The translations under genes and the position numbers were made by a program. A DNA stretch of 64,000 nt, from contig CM023539.1 in assembly GCA_013350335.1 (NCBI GenBank), forward strand, positions 23,243,043 through 23,307,042. Reading direction: 5' to 3'. Numbering within the stretch: the first letter of the stretch is position 1; the number at the start of each line of letters is the position of its first letter. This document shows positions 36,301-50,600 of this stretch, in pieces. The notes beneath the pieces were generated by a model. It had not been told where the DNA came from and made no database searches. It worked only from the letters and a program-made list of their open reading frames with translations. This DNA is from Chimonanthus salicifolius (taxonomy: Eukaryota > Streptophyta > Magnoliopsida > Laurales > Calycanthaceae).

Positions 36301-39300
36301 TTTGCCAGGATAAAATTGATAGGGCAAGCCTGACTTCTCTGGGAAAGTGTGAAGCGAGAGAAAGAGATGGCGAGACAAGGTCCCATTACCTCTTGGGAGG
36401 TGATGAAAGATAGATTGAACACAAAGCATGTGCCTCTCTCTTATCACAGTAGCTTATTGGACCGGTGGCAGGCCCTTCGGCAAGGGAGCATGTCAGCGGA
36501 TGAGTATATCAACCGCTTCGAGGAGTTTGTGAGGTGATAAAGAGTAGCAAATTTGGTTTGACCTTTATAGAACTTCCATGAATGTGAAAGTTGGGCTAGG
36601 GAAGCTTGTGACGCAGGACAAGTGATAGGGTAACCCTAAATGCCTAATGTGGTTCCCTAAAAATCAAAAGGGATGAAAATAATCCACCCTAAATCTAAAA
36701 TGGCTAAAATTAAACAATCAATTAATATTTGCAATTAATTCATATAAAATTTACCACATATAATTAGGCAAATAATAAGAATTTGATGTGGTTAAAGGGA
36801 ATAACGGGTCCAAATATAATAAGTTGAATTTAGGCACATGTAAATTTGATGGAATGTCTTTAACTTAGGCATATGATATAACATAAAAGGGTAAAGAAGG
36901 TGGTACGAATGGAATAAAAGAAAGGCTTGGCTTAGGGCGACAAGCGAATGGAACGAAACTTGCAATGGAAAGGGCTTGCGGTAGCAAAGAAAGGGCTTTG
37001 GAAGAGAACGGACATGATGGGTGGGTCTGCTAGGTTCCGGCTAAAGAGGAAGGGTCTGGGAAGGGTATCGGCAGGTCCAGGTAGGGTGTACAGCTACTCA
37101 CGATAGGTTTTGGTGAAGGCCAGGTGGTGGCGAAAGTCTAGGAAGTCCAGAGAAAGGCGGCGACAACAAGATGGGTCCTAAGAAGGGAATGGCAGCAAGA
37201 CCTGGAATAACGAGGGGCGAAACTGATGGGAAGGGTTAGAAGAAGAGGTAGAAGCAAGGAAGAGACTGGGGAGGGTTGACAGCAGCAAAAGACAGCAAAA
37301 GGGATGGTATCGGCTGTGGCTAAGAAAGAAGAAAACAAGGAGAAGAGAGAAGAAGAAAGAGAAGAAGAGAAGAATTGTACCCGGAAGAAGTGGATGGCCT
37401 CACGCCGTGGCCTCTTGCCCTTTGGAATCACTCCAACAGTCTCAATGCACAATGTGTGCGAAAAAAATTCTCAAATTTTTATTCATATCATCAATCGTAT
37501 ATCTGCCTCAAAGAGAATCCAACTTATATAATGCTTTCCTTACTAAAATTAAAATAAAACACTAATTACCAAACTACCCTAGCTAAAAATAAAACACACG
37601 GAAATAGCAAAATACGAAAATGGAAGGTGCTGGAGATGCACCGCATCAGCTTGCATCATCCATTGGACATAATGAGATATAAGATGAACTGTCAAAGTAT
37701 AGATGATAGGTTATAGTGCAAAATCAAGTGATTATCGTCTTTAGCCTAGGGTACATATTATTCATATTCTTGATTATTGTGGTATTTATTCCCTTTGATC
37801 TTTGTGGGTTGGAAATCATTGTCCATTATTGTTTCTTTTAGCTATATCAAATATTTTTTTTTCTAAGTGAATTTGTAAGGAGACTAGGAAATCCCATTGG
37901 GGATTAAGTCGATTTAGAAGGAATAAAGTTTTTAGTTTGAATTCTTTATGAAGCAACATTCTCTTTTTGTGCACGCAAGCAGATATATAGATATCTAAAG
38001 TTAACACAATCATCACTTGCTCATAGGTGCAGTCTATGGATAGGGATGTAAATGGTTGGGTTCGATTGGGCTTTTCATGCACCAAGCCCCATTTTAGTGG
38101 GTCAGGCACTTCATACTTTTCGGTTTTTGGGATAAATTGTTATCCTTGTAGGTGTTGGGCATGTTGTGCATCTATTAATTGCGGGCTCACATTTTAGGCT
38201 TTTGGGATTTTGAGACAAATTGCTTTTTAGATTTTGGGTGGGGGTTCTAGTTAAAGTTTAATTTTTAGAAATTTGTAGTCATAAGTCCTGGCTAGTTTGT
38301 TGAGATCGAAAAATTTAATTATTAGCTAAATTTCCCTTGCTGGTCATAGTTTGTAAAAAAATGTGTTATATTGATGTACCTTGCTATTCTTTCTTAAAAG
38401 TAGACGTATATTTACTTGTCGGTTTTATATCTTTTGTATTATTCTTAGTGCAAATTTTATGGTTTCATGCATGACCAGGAAGTTCTTGTTGGAAAATGCA
38501 ATGTTGTTTGTACGTCAAAGGATGAGAGAAATCCACAGCCTTTAGATGAAGATATTAAAAGGGCTGATTATATTTTCTATCGTACATTTGATGTTGGAAA
38601 TTGTACAATATCTGATACCATCGAAGAGAAAGTTTGTGGAGTAGAAGGTATATTTCCTTTAGAGGTCATTTTTTAGTTAATCGTCTCTATCCAATATTTG
38701 GTCTTACGAGGTATTACTTAATAATGTTTTCCAGAATAATGCATACAATTGCTTGTTTCATGTGTTGCAGTGAAGTATATTTTTAATTGTGAAGGTAGTA
38801 AATCAACTACTACATCGATACTTGAAGTGAGCGAGAATGACAAAAATGAAAAGCTAGTTAGAAGTAAAGGAATTTCGTTATTTTTAGCATTATTATTTCT
38901 TTCTAAAGGTCTTTTATTGGAACTTTTTAGCATTATCGTTTAACAACATTTTTTCCTCATCTAGGATTGGAAAGAATTGTTGGAACAAAGGTTAAGCGAG
39001 AGGAACCTTCTGTAGATGAGAAGACACTGCAAAAAAGTAATGTTGATCCTAATGAGAGTAAAACTGGTAAAGTCCCACTTAGTAGTTTCAAAGATAGAAG
39101 GAGAACTTCGAATTGTAAAGTTAGAACTATATAGTAATACTTAAAGAAAGCAAGTTTACTAATAATTCAACTTAATCTTCAGAGAAACTGCCATTTACCT
39201 CTCGATCATCAGAGGTTGCTAAGGACAGGTTTGACAGTAGTGTGCAAAAGTCCACAGCTAGTTCTGAAGGCGAACCTGATAAAGGTTCACGTGTACAGGA

Positions 39301-42300
39301 TGGTTACCCGTCCAAGAAACTGCGATTCATTGGTGATAAAGCTAAGCAGTTGGATGAACTGGTTCCCATTGTTTCCCATAAAACAATACTTGATACAAAC
39401 AAGACAGTGACTAGCACTTCTGAGTACAAATCAAAAGGTCATAGTTTTGAAGATTCTATTGGGCAAGATAAGGGGCATTCTAAGAAGTTGATGACTGACA
39501 AAAATAAAGCTAAGCCTTCTATCAGCAGAGCTCTCAAGGACAATAAAACTAGTGACCAGATTTTGGAAGTTACTCGAAGGCCAGATGCTGTAAGTTGCCT
39601 ATATTCTGTTTCTAAAAGATCTCTTTTCATGTCGTTATTGAAGCTATTTATGTAACTTTGATTACAAGGAATGAAATAGGGTTACATTGACCCCCATATC
39701 CTTACAACTAAAAAATAAAGAAAAAGATCCCTTTATTCTTGACATTTGCAATTTGGCTCATCACAGTCTGTTTCTTGTGTTGGTTTGTGGTAGAAATATT
39801 TTATTTGGTATCTTGACCTTGTTGGTTCGTACTCTAGCTTTTCATAAATCATAAAGTAGTGTCCTACATCAATTCAGAGGCCGTTAATTGATTTTCTCAT
39901 TTGTACTTGTGAAACAATTGTTAACTATCCTAATTGATGCCATTGTGGGAAAGGCCTTATAGTAATAGAGACTAATGGGAGCACCATAGCCCTGCAGTTG
40001 GCCTTGGAAAATAAAACATGAACAAAGTACAGCATCTGTTGATGTTCTTCAAAGAACGCTCTCTCTTTCAAAAAGGAAAAAAATTCATAAAAGAGGAAGG
40101 CCAAAGATTTTATTTTATTGTCTCCCAATAATGATACAAATGATTATCACCATTTTCATTATAGTTGTTTTCACATCTTTTTCGGTCACCTTTTTAAGGT
40201 ATATTTCCACTCTCCTTTTCTAGCTCACTATCATCATCGCCATTGTCATTAGTGTCATCGCCATTGTCATCATCATCATTGCATCATCTTTTTTCCCCAT
40301 CTATTTGGTGTTGGCTTTTTGAATTCTTCTTTTCCACTTAACCTTATTAATAATCATGTTCTCTATGACATATGTCATACCTTAGCACTTAAATCCATGT
40401 GTTTTCCATTTAAATTGTAAATGGGTTGGTGGCATTTGTCATTCCATTTAGAATTGATCATCAAAGAATTTTTGAAGAGGTTTGCATCTCGGAGAGGTAA
40501 GTGTCTTTCGAGGGAGGATTACTTTATTAAATTAGTTTGTTTTTCCTTTCTTTCTATTTCTTGTAGTGTTTGTATATTGAAAGAGCATGTTGAGGCATTA
40601 GAGAAGATTGAACATAATTTCCTTCAGGAAGAGTTAGACTGTTGTAAAAAGACCCCTTAGTCAAGTGGAGCCAAGTGTTACTTTCGATCATATACTTGTT
40701 TGTAGTTGGATTGATTGTAGATATGAATGAGCTATATTTAACCCGATAATGCTCCATGGAAGACTTTGCTCATTGAAAAAATAAATAAAACAATGGTGCC
40801 AATCTTGGACGGGAAGTGAATATTCTGGGAAGCCCTTAGGCATGTGGGAGAGACATTTTTGCTTGTGAAAACAAATTTAAAGGGGGTCTCCATTACAAAG
40901 TTGGAGAAAGATCTAGATTGGTGTTTTGCAAGGATTTTGTGTGGCAATTCTCTCCTTACCTTCTATCTCTGGATGTCCTTACTATAGTTTTTTTTTGAGC
41001 TCTTGGAGGAACAAGTTGTGGAACATCCTACTACAAAACTTTTAGATGCTAAAGCCAATAGGCTATCTAATGTAGGCCTAGGTCGAATTTGAGGAAACCC
41101 AATCTAGACACGTAATTTCAGAGTGTGGTCTTTGACGTACCTGCGCAGCCAATCACGGTTAATGAAAGGATTCTGTAAAGTGCGAGCATGGCGACCAAGA
41201 ACTTGCACTGACAAGGTTCCCAGGTATCCAATTTTGCTCTATGGAGATTAAATTAAGGTCTCTTTTAATAAGATAGATTGGAATTGCAGAAGCGAAATTA
41301 AAAGAGAAAAAAAGATGAAATTAATTTTTTTAATCTAAAAACCACAAAACACAATTGAGTTATAAATCACCGGTACTTACTTGCAAAGTTGGGTTTACCC
41401 TCCTGAGGGTTTGGCTTTCGCCAAGGGCCATTGCCCGGCGTACTCTTGCACAGAACTCCAAGAGTTGTTCCAAAAATATTCAAATTATATATAAAATTCA
41501 AATTCTACACAAGTACTTATAGAGAACAAAATAAGGACCAATAAATCCCTGCCATGGTCGACCACACCATTGTAGAGATCTTGGTTTTTTACTAATCTAA
41601 AAATCTAGAAAATAAAGGCTAAGAATATTTCCTAGAATTGACTTGCCTCACGTGGGATAAATTCTTGGAATTTATTCTAAATACATCAACTAAATAAAGC
41701 AAAGAAATAAACAATCCCTAAAAGCTAGAATTCGCCCATGCGGAAGGATCATCTGAAATCAAATGAAATTTGCATACTGGAGACCTTCCCTGCATGGGAA
41801 ATTGCTCCAACACCTGCTGCAATTTCTTTAGATATTCTGATATCTTTGTGGATTGGCACCACTTGTGATCCTCTATTCCTTCACACTCCTTTCTAAGTTG
41901 AGAATCCATGTGTCACTTTGGAGGCTTTAGACATTGGATCCATTATGGGTTTATAGAGTGGGCTTGGATATGAATCTGGCTTGTTTAATGTATGGACTTG
42001 GGCTTACAAGTTTAATTGGATCACTCGGGCCTGTTTGGTAATTAGGCTCGGATAACAAAGTGATCAAGTTTATTAGATGGAGGTCACTAATGATTACCTT
42101 ACGCAATTTGGGCCTTGGAAGCTAAGTCAATTTTTGACAACGTAATCAAGGTCCACAAAGAATCCACCAATGTGAATAATTGGACCATTGGGCCTGATGC
42201 CACCATCATTATCTAACCTTCTTCATCTATTAGACCAAACTTTCATTTATTGTAACAAAGGGAACTTGAATCTTTTGGCTTCTTCACCTCAAATCCTTCT

Positions 42301-45300
42301 ATGAGTGGAGCAACCATTGAAATCCTTATCTTGTTGTCAATTTAGACAACTAATCCTTGTTCTCCCTAATGAGTGGTAAGTTTTTTTCTAGGTTGTTGGA
42401 CTTGGGAAGATTCTTACTTAGGAGAACATTCACAAGAGAAACCGAGTTAGGGTTAGTTCCTACCTCTATGTTTTTAGGTAGGTAAAGATCTTGATCAGTC
42501 ACTCCATACTTTTTGTTCAAGAGTTTGGAATTCCATCCTCTTGTGCATCTTTCATATGCTTGGATGTTCTTTTGTCAATTTTTTAGATTTTTGATACTGT
42601 GCATCGAATGGTAAGATTTTCTAACCGATGTTATAATTTTTTCTGAATCATAAGTATTCTAGAATTTATTTTTTGCTTGATTTGAGGTTCAATTTCCCTA
42701 ATATTGATAAGATTAGTATTTAGTTATATTGTCGGGAACTAATTTATGTTTAAATTTCAAGTACCTATAAATAACCACCTAAGTTATCTAATATAAGTCT
42801 CACCCATCTATGTGAAGGTGGTATTGTGAGATTTAATATAAGTTTCTCTTTTGGGGTAAGATGAAACTATATAAGCCCCTCTCTTGTAAGCTAGTTTTAT
42901 ATACGATTGAATGAATTAAGATTTGGAAATTTTGAGCACACCTCTATGCCGTGCATGCGTTGGTGAGAAACCAAGGGCGTGAAGCCATCATCCAGTTACT
43001 ACTTCTTCCTCTCTCTCTCTTCCCCTCTCTCTTTCTTTTACTTCTCTCTCTTCTCTTCTTCCTTCTTCTTGCTTTGATCTCCCTGCTACTACAACATTCT
43101 AGAAACTCGTCTACAGTTCCTTCCCTCCCAGCCCTTTTCTAGGCTGCGTTTGGATGGGGGGTAAGAGGGGGTAACCCCCCATTACCCCTTGTTACCCTCA
43201 TTTGGTAACAATGGGGTGAGGGTAAAAATTTGAAAATTTACCCCTCATCCCATTTTCGAATACCCCTTTGGAGGTTGGGGTATTCACAATACCCTACCCC
43301 TCAATACCCCTTGCCTTCCTCTTTTTATCAATTATATATTATAAAATTTAAGTTTTTCAAAAAAAAAATATTATATAATTAAAAAAATAATATATTTCAA
43401 GTATTTAGCAATTTAATTTTGTTTGAAATTTATTTTAAAAATGTGTCAACATTTTCAACATGATGCATTTCGATGAGGGGTAAATTTTACCGGGGTTACC
43501 CTTGAGTAGGGATAACTGTAAGTATGGTAAATTGACATATTAACAATTTTATGAGAATTAATATTTTTTATTAAATCTATCTAATATAAATAATAAAAAA
43601 AAAAATTTATGAAACATAATTGTCAAAATATCCTATTTTTAAGGGGTGTTTCTATTGAAATTTCGACTATGACTCGAAACTCTGAAAGAGTTTGAGGTTC
43701 ATCATAATCTCTTTTGGAGTAATTAGTAATTTATTCTCTGAGAAGTTTATTTTAAAAATGTGTCAACATTTTCAACATGATGCATTTGGATAAGGGGTAA
43801 ATTTTACGGGGTTACCCTTGAGTAGGGATAACTGTAAGCAGGGGTAATCTGACATAACAATTTTATAAGAATTAATATTTTTTATTAAATTTATATAATA
43901 TAAAAAATAAAAATAAAATTTTATGAAACATAATTGTCAAAATGTCTAATTTTTAAGGAGTGATTCTATACAAATTTCGAAAGGGTCTCGAAACTCCGAA
44001 AGAGTTTGAGGTTCATGGTAATCTCTTTTGGGGTAATTAGCAATTTATTTTGTTGAATGTTTATTTTAAAAATTTGTCAATATTTTCAACGTGATGCATT
44101 TAGATGAGGGGTAAATTTTGCAGGGGTTCCTCGGGGTTACCCTTGAGTAAGGGCAACTGTAAGCAGGGGTAACTTAACATATTGACAATTTTATGAGAAT
44201 TAATATTTTTATTAAATTCATATAATACTTACCAACATCTGCTTGTTGCGGCTCCCTTCTTTGTGAGGAGATATGTTGATAGTTTTATTCATTTATTGGG
44301 ATTTAAAATAATAATATAAAAAAAAGTCTTTATTTATTTTTTTAATGTTAGAATGCAAGTGTTCATTTTAAATTATAATTATGAAAAATAATTTATAAAA
44401 AATAGATAATATTATTATAAGTTATATTATTAGAATTTACTTCACGAATATTATTTAATAATTTTGTTTTATAAAAAATTTCAAAAAATATTAATATATC
44501 AGGTTATCCTTGCTTGTAGTTATCAAAAAAGATTTTTTACCTTTAGGGTAAACTTTTACTTTACAACTGCAATTACCAAACAAGATAAGGGTAATCCCAG
44601 TTTAAGGGTGACCCCTACTCAGGGGTGACCCCTACTCGGGGTAACCCCTCTAAAATTTACCTCTCATCCAAACGCAGCCCTACTTTCTATGCTTTTCCCC
44701 TAACTTTTGGGTGTCGCCTCTACCCCAAACGACCTTCACCAGTTTCACCCTTCTCCAAAACCCACCCTATCACTTTCATCCATGCCCAAACCCTCCCAGA
44801 TTTGCTTTCGTGACTCTCTCTTGCCTTTCCCTAACCCTCGCCACCCTTGTTTACCTTTCCCTAGTCTTCACCTTCACCCCAACACCTCCCATCTCGCTGC
44901 TGCCTCTTTCCTTTAACCCATACAGCCTCGCTGCACCCTTTACTCCCTTCTGTTGTTGTCGCCCAAGCCAGATCTGCCTATCCGCCACCCTTCTTTGGTC
45001 CTTCGAGCCTTCGCAGGTCATCACTTAAGCCACGCAACCATCACTTTTCTCCTTCTTTGCTTCCGTAAGCCTAAGCTCCATATCCCATTCGCAGCCCCTC
45101 TTTACGCCATTTGTACCCTCTCTTCTGTTATTTCAATTGAAGCCCATCTAATTATCACATGTGTAAAGTCCATATGTTTATTTAAACCATATGTCCATTA
45201 ATTTCATTACATCCCACATTTCCTTTAACCCATTTAATCCATTTAATACCTTACCCTTTTGGATCCCATTATTCCCATTAAATACACATTAGATTCCAAG

Positions 45301-47610
45301 GATATCTTGCATGATTATCTGCGACAAATTTATATTATTGCATATATTAATTGGAATTTAATTTCAGTCCATGTTAGATTTAGGGTGCATTATTTTCATC
45401 CCTTTTTAATTTTAAGGGAACCACATTAGGCATTTAGGGTTACCCTATCCCTTGTTCTGCATCAGTTTTCCTCAATAGCTCCTCCAATCTTTTACATTCC
45501 AATCCCATCCACCTTGCTACGAGCATTTGAAGTTTTATAACATAAAATATAAATGCAATTGGTGCACCTTATGATTCTACAACCTTCTTGAACTACACTT
45601 TCCAACTCAAACAAAGAGGAACCTGTCCTTGGACCCTGTGTGAATTTAAAATTCAACATCCATGACAAGTTGCACCACCATGAACATAAAAACTTTAAAA
45701 TTGGAATTCACTTTAATTCCAACCTTGTAATTTGAGATTTTGTAGTCAGGAGTTGTAATTTGTTCTTAGTGTTTCCTCAATGGATAAAAGGGCTGACAGA
45801 GTATTTTCTCAAGGAAAAACGATTGAACTGCCACTTAGAACCATGTACATCTTAAATATCCAAATAATATTTTTAGACACAATTGAAATTTGTATCTCCA
45901 AGATTTTAGTCTTTTGTGTTTGCTTTTATATTTAGATAAATTATTTTCAGGAATTGTTTTTTGAAGATGTAGGTTGCATTCATATCTTGTAGATGGCAAC
46001 ATCAATGTTCTAGTATATATATATATATATAGGTAATTTTTTTTTTATGATATTACTATTTGCTAGTGGTATGTATTTTATGCTTTTTAAGGGATTAACA
46101 CGTCCCACCCATAGGATCTACATCCTCGATGAATAGATCATGATGTGATAAAAGAAATTTCCATCTAATATAAAAAGTATAAATTTCATACACTACACTT
46201 TGGCCTTTTAGATTTGGTTGAGCCAAAGTCCACTTTGGATTTCACCTCTAGCTTGATCAAAGCAAATGGGATTAAGAATTTAGGTGTTTGGAGAGAGAGA
46301 TGTTGGTTGATGTCTCAAGTGTCTAATACGCCCTTTCATATAACTCAATCCACCATGTGTTAATAAGTGTATCATGCAAGAGTTTCACAACCATAAAGGC
46401 ATTCAAGAATTTCACAAATGAATCTCTGTGAAGGCGTGCAAGAGTTTCACAACGATTAAGGCATGGCAACACATGTGCAATTCATATTCCAATATACACA
46501 AAGTGCTCCCAGGTGTGACCTTGTGGGCTCCACATAATTGGGTTGTACTCAAAGGATACCATCAACACCCTACAAAAGAATGCACCTAGTTAGCCATACA
46601 TCATGTCCCCACTCATGTCATCTACCTTAGATATAATGGAAGCAATTTAAAGCTCTCACAATCAACCACTACCATGTATGAATTGATCCATATATTAAGA
46701 AATACCATGTAAATTGGATTAAAAATTCTTGACCTTTGATCTAGATGTCCATAACAACAATGCTAACTTGTAATTTCTCTCCATTCTTTTGTGTTTGTTT
46801 GCAGGATCGAAGTAAATGGTTCAAGGGACTTGTAAGTGATCTTTACTTGCACCAATTATAGCCTTTTCTATATTTTAATGTATGTGTTTTTTTTTTTTTT
46901 GTTGAAACACTAGCAAAGAGAATTTTATTAATGAGAAAAACAATACATTCAAACAATAGACTTCCCTTGAACAAGCAATATATGCGAAATATATTGAAAA
47001 TGCATGAATAAAGCATGTCAAACAAGCTAAACAAAGAGGAAGTGCAATAAGATAGTAGTCTGGTTTTTATACTGTGAAGTCACTATCATTTATTTACTAT
47101 TATTTGTAGTAATCACATGCTTTGCATGATATATATATATATATACTTTTCTCTACTTCACAATTTTTTTCTATTTTTAGATACTAACATAATAAATGTG
47201 GCCAGATTCTTTAAACTCGCAAAATTTAATCATAAAACCTTTTTTTTTTTCTATTTTAGTTTTTTTTTGGGCACTAATTTCCTTTATTTTTAGATAATAA
47301 TTTGATAAATTGGACCAAATCCTTCCTATACACCAAATCCAGTCTTAAAATATCTTTTTCTATTTTGTCTTGTTCTTTACATGAATTTTCCTATTTTTTT
47401 TTATACTAATATGATAACAATAGGTCAAAAATTTCAAACCCACCAAATCAATTTTAATATTGCTTTTTCTATTTAGCTTTCTTTTAAACAAAATTTTCTT
47501 ATATATATGTATATATATGTATATAGATATACATATACATATACATATATATATAGATATACATATACATATACATATATATATACATATACATATATAT
47601 ATACATATAC

Positions 47611-47644
<34 letters not shown>

Positions 47645-50600
47645 TTGATGACGGAGAGCCCAAGATCCCCCACCTCTTCCCGAGTACGAGGGTGTAGAGT
47701 GAAACTCCGGATGCACAAAGCCCCTTACAAGCCATGGGCATTGGCTGACTATGGGACACAGACTTGAGACCTGAGCCAAAGTTCTTACCCGTTGAGACTT
47801 TCATACAAACGTTAATTTGTGGGGCCCACAGTAGATCTAATGAATCCAATTCTCGCCTCACACCTACTTGTCCCTGTGAATTACATCTATATCCGATTTG
47901 GCGCCAATTTGACTCTTAAAGCATAGTGATTTGGTGTAAGCTCGTTTATGGCGAAGAGCTATATATCAACTACAGACTCCATAAAGTGCTCTCACAGTGA
48001 GAGCTCCATGTCTAACCCATCTTTGACCATGGGATTAAGTAGGTTTGAAAGATCTATTTGTGTATATATAGTGCTTATAAAAAAATCAATTTAATTGAAT
48101 GACTCTAGTCATGGTATCAAAGGACCTAAAAATCAACGGTAGATAGTGGTGCAATTTACTAAGTTCAATCCCGTGGCTAGAGACATTCAACCAAGCTGAT
48201 TTTTTGCAAGCATTAGGTACACATGGGAGGGCTGCATGAGGGGCAACCCTAGAAAAGGTCAAGCTTAGGAGATCTGGCATCTACGTCCCCAGGTTCTTGT
48301 AAGTTCAAAATAGATGTGGCGGCTAGGGAAAAACCGGGACCGACCGGAATTGGAGGGGTTCTACGGGATTCTTGCAACAATTCAATCCTGGTTTTTTCAG
48401 AATTAGTGGGCATAAGAGACAAGAATGAGACTGAACTTTTAGCTATTAGGAGAGTTTTGACCTATGGGTTTCTAGTGGGCAGGGTAAACTTATCATAGAA
48501 GGGAATTCAGTGAACAAACTTAAATGGGTGAGGGGAAGGAAAAAGTCTCCTTGGAGACTGATTACGGTCGTAAGGGAGATTAGGGAGTTGTCTTCTGGCC
48601 ACAAGGTCTCATTCGTGTAGATTAGGTTGTAGACTTCTTTGTTAAGTTGGGAATTGATTTGGTGTTCGGGGGGGCTTTCACGTTGTAACATTGGTGGTTG
48701 AGATAATTTTTCTATTGAAACCATTGTGGATGGAGATGGGACTCTATTTTGATGGTCGTTTTTATTATATGTCTGTACTACTATTGTTTTTTCTTTTTCC
48801 TTTGGGGTTTAAGCATTTTAGACCCTTTCTATGTATTTGTACTTTTTCTCTTTATTAAGATATTCATCATTTCTTACCGCTAAAAAAAAGGTACACAAAT
48901 AGATCTTTCAAACCCACCCAACCTCGTGATCATAGGTAGGTTCCACATGGAACTCTCACTGTAGGAGCACTTTATCAGTTCTGCAGCTTGATCATTTTCT
49001 TATGTATTTATTTGCATGCTAACGTAAAAGCAAATCACAACGGTTTAATGAACAAACAGTCAAGATTCATTTGGTAGTCACTTTAAACTGTCTCTTTTAT
49101 GTATTATTTGAAATGAAGTTTGATTTTTTTTTTTTGTTAATTGTCCACACCATTTATTAACAATTTGAGTGTACAATTGGTGGTTCGTTCCAATTAAACT
49201 TCATAAGATTAAGCAAGTTTATTCTTTTTATGTATCTCATTTTTCAATTGACATGTCGCTAGTTATTCTATTTTGTTAGTTTTGAGTTTCTTCTTTATAG
49301 TATGGTATTAATTGTTCTCATATATTTTTTGTTAGCTTTGAAAAAGGAAACTTCAATGTTTTTCTAGTCAATGGCATCTCTTCCTTTTTGATTTTTTACA
49401 ACTGATGTCACTAGTAAGGAAAGAAATTATACTACTAACTCCAACATTGAATCTAAATTGGTTCACCAAGGGAGCTCCAACCTTGTTTATCCCTGGTAGT
49501 TTTTCCAATTTCTTGCCCACACCGACTACAATAAGAAACATAAAATATATGCAAGACTGATGTGATGAGAGTTTCCTTCCACCCAATGATAAATAAGTCC
49601 ATTTTAACATTGATAACCTCCACTTGACCTTTTCCACAAGTTGGGACAACAACCTCCTAGACTTGGGGTTGATTTGGAAATCGGAAGATTATAAGATTGG
49701 AGATTCTGAAAAGGATAGTATAAAAAAATATACCCATGTCACCATAGATTAAAATCTTAGCGTTTGGCTACTGCGTTCATAATCCTATCAAATTCTGGTG
49801 GATTACAATCTTTGTGTTTGGCAAAGATGCTGAAGATCCTGATATCTAATAGATTACAAATTTTGCAACTAAATAAGAAAAATATGTACATGTTCCCATC
49901 CTTACCAACAATTCATTAAATTTAATAAGCTTATTAGCATTTAGCACTAATAAAATAGTGTCCACTTATTGTCAATAAACATACTACAGACACAAATTTG
50001 AAATTAGAAAATTAATTTTTTTTATTTAATATAAAAAACAATTATCTGAAGAATGTAATAGTCTAGAAACTAAAGCACCCTTAAATTTTCTTGAGATCAC
50101 TCCTCCACTTCCTTTTCATCGCTTGAATTTTCTTCCTCGAAAATAGCTTGCCCTGCAAAGAAAGAATGTATGGCATTTTGGTCTCATTTTATTTATTTTA
50201 ATCTTAGAAATTGAAAATTGACTATGCTAAATATAGATGCCTATATCATATATACTGGTCAGTTGGTCATAAAGAGGAAATGACTTTCTTAAGATACGAC
50301 AGGAAAAGATGTCTTTAAAATGCAATCAACACAAAAATATAATATAAAAAGTAAAATAAAGTTAATTTTCATTACCTCTACATATCTGTCCCATGTTTCT
50401 TGGCAACATGTCACCATTTTTGAATTATCATCCCCCAACCAAAGCCGCTTGATGAAATTATCCTTTGAAGAACTTCCTCCCTCAAGCATTCCAAAAGCTT
50501 GGTTGTGCATATCCTCCTCTCAACCACTTCCTATGACACTAAGTGCCATTCCTTCTCAATCGATTCCCACTCTTCTAATTCTCTCAAAGCCTCCTCTTTG

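Larger units (their letters stand above)
27341..38478 (+). other. Intron of 11.1 kb filled with transposable elements
   Basis: Donor GTAATTGG, acceptor ATGACCAG. It contains four L1-type tails, hAT-like elements, an LTR with gag, and a solo LTR, each listed separately. The exon text on both sides joins in frame within the BAH domain ([12 protein letters not shown] then [11 protein letters not shown]), so the intron is real. Confidence 0.85.
42930..45464 (+). mobile_element. LTR of the TGATGC/GCATCA family (copy 4), interrupted; left end unresolved
   Basis: The right end is clear: AGGCATTTAGGGTTACCCTA, then TCCCTTGTTCTGCATCA at 45464. The left part includes GCATGCGTTGGTGAGAAACC and GGGCGTGAAGCCATCATCC, matching the family signature, followed by a pyrimidine tract. 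No TGATGC start was found, so it may be truncated. It is split by a TIR element at 43142-44681. Sense orientation. Confidence 0.65.
39590..46804 (+). other. Intron of 7.2 kb
   Basis: Donor GTAAGTTG, acceptor TTTGTTTGCAG. Holds a LINE fragment, an LTR of the TGATGC family and a TIR element inserted in that LTR. 39660-40540 shows only short ATCATC-type repeats (around 40230-40290); 40971-42929 shows no assignable gene and may contain further old LTR sequence (CTTACTTGCAAAGTTGGGT region near 41378). Confidence 0.8.
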
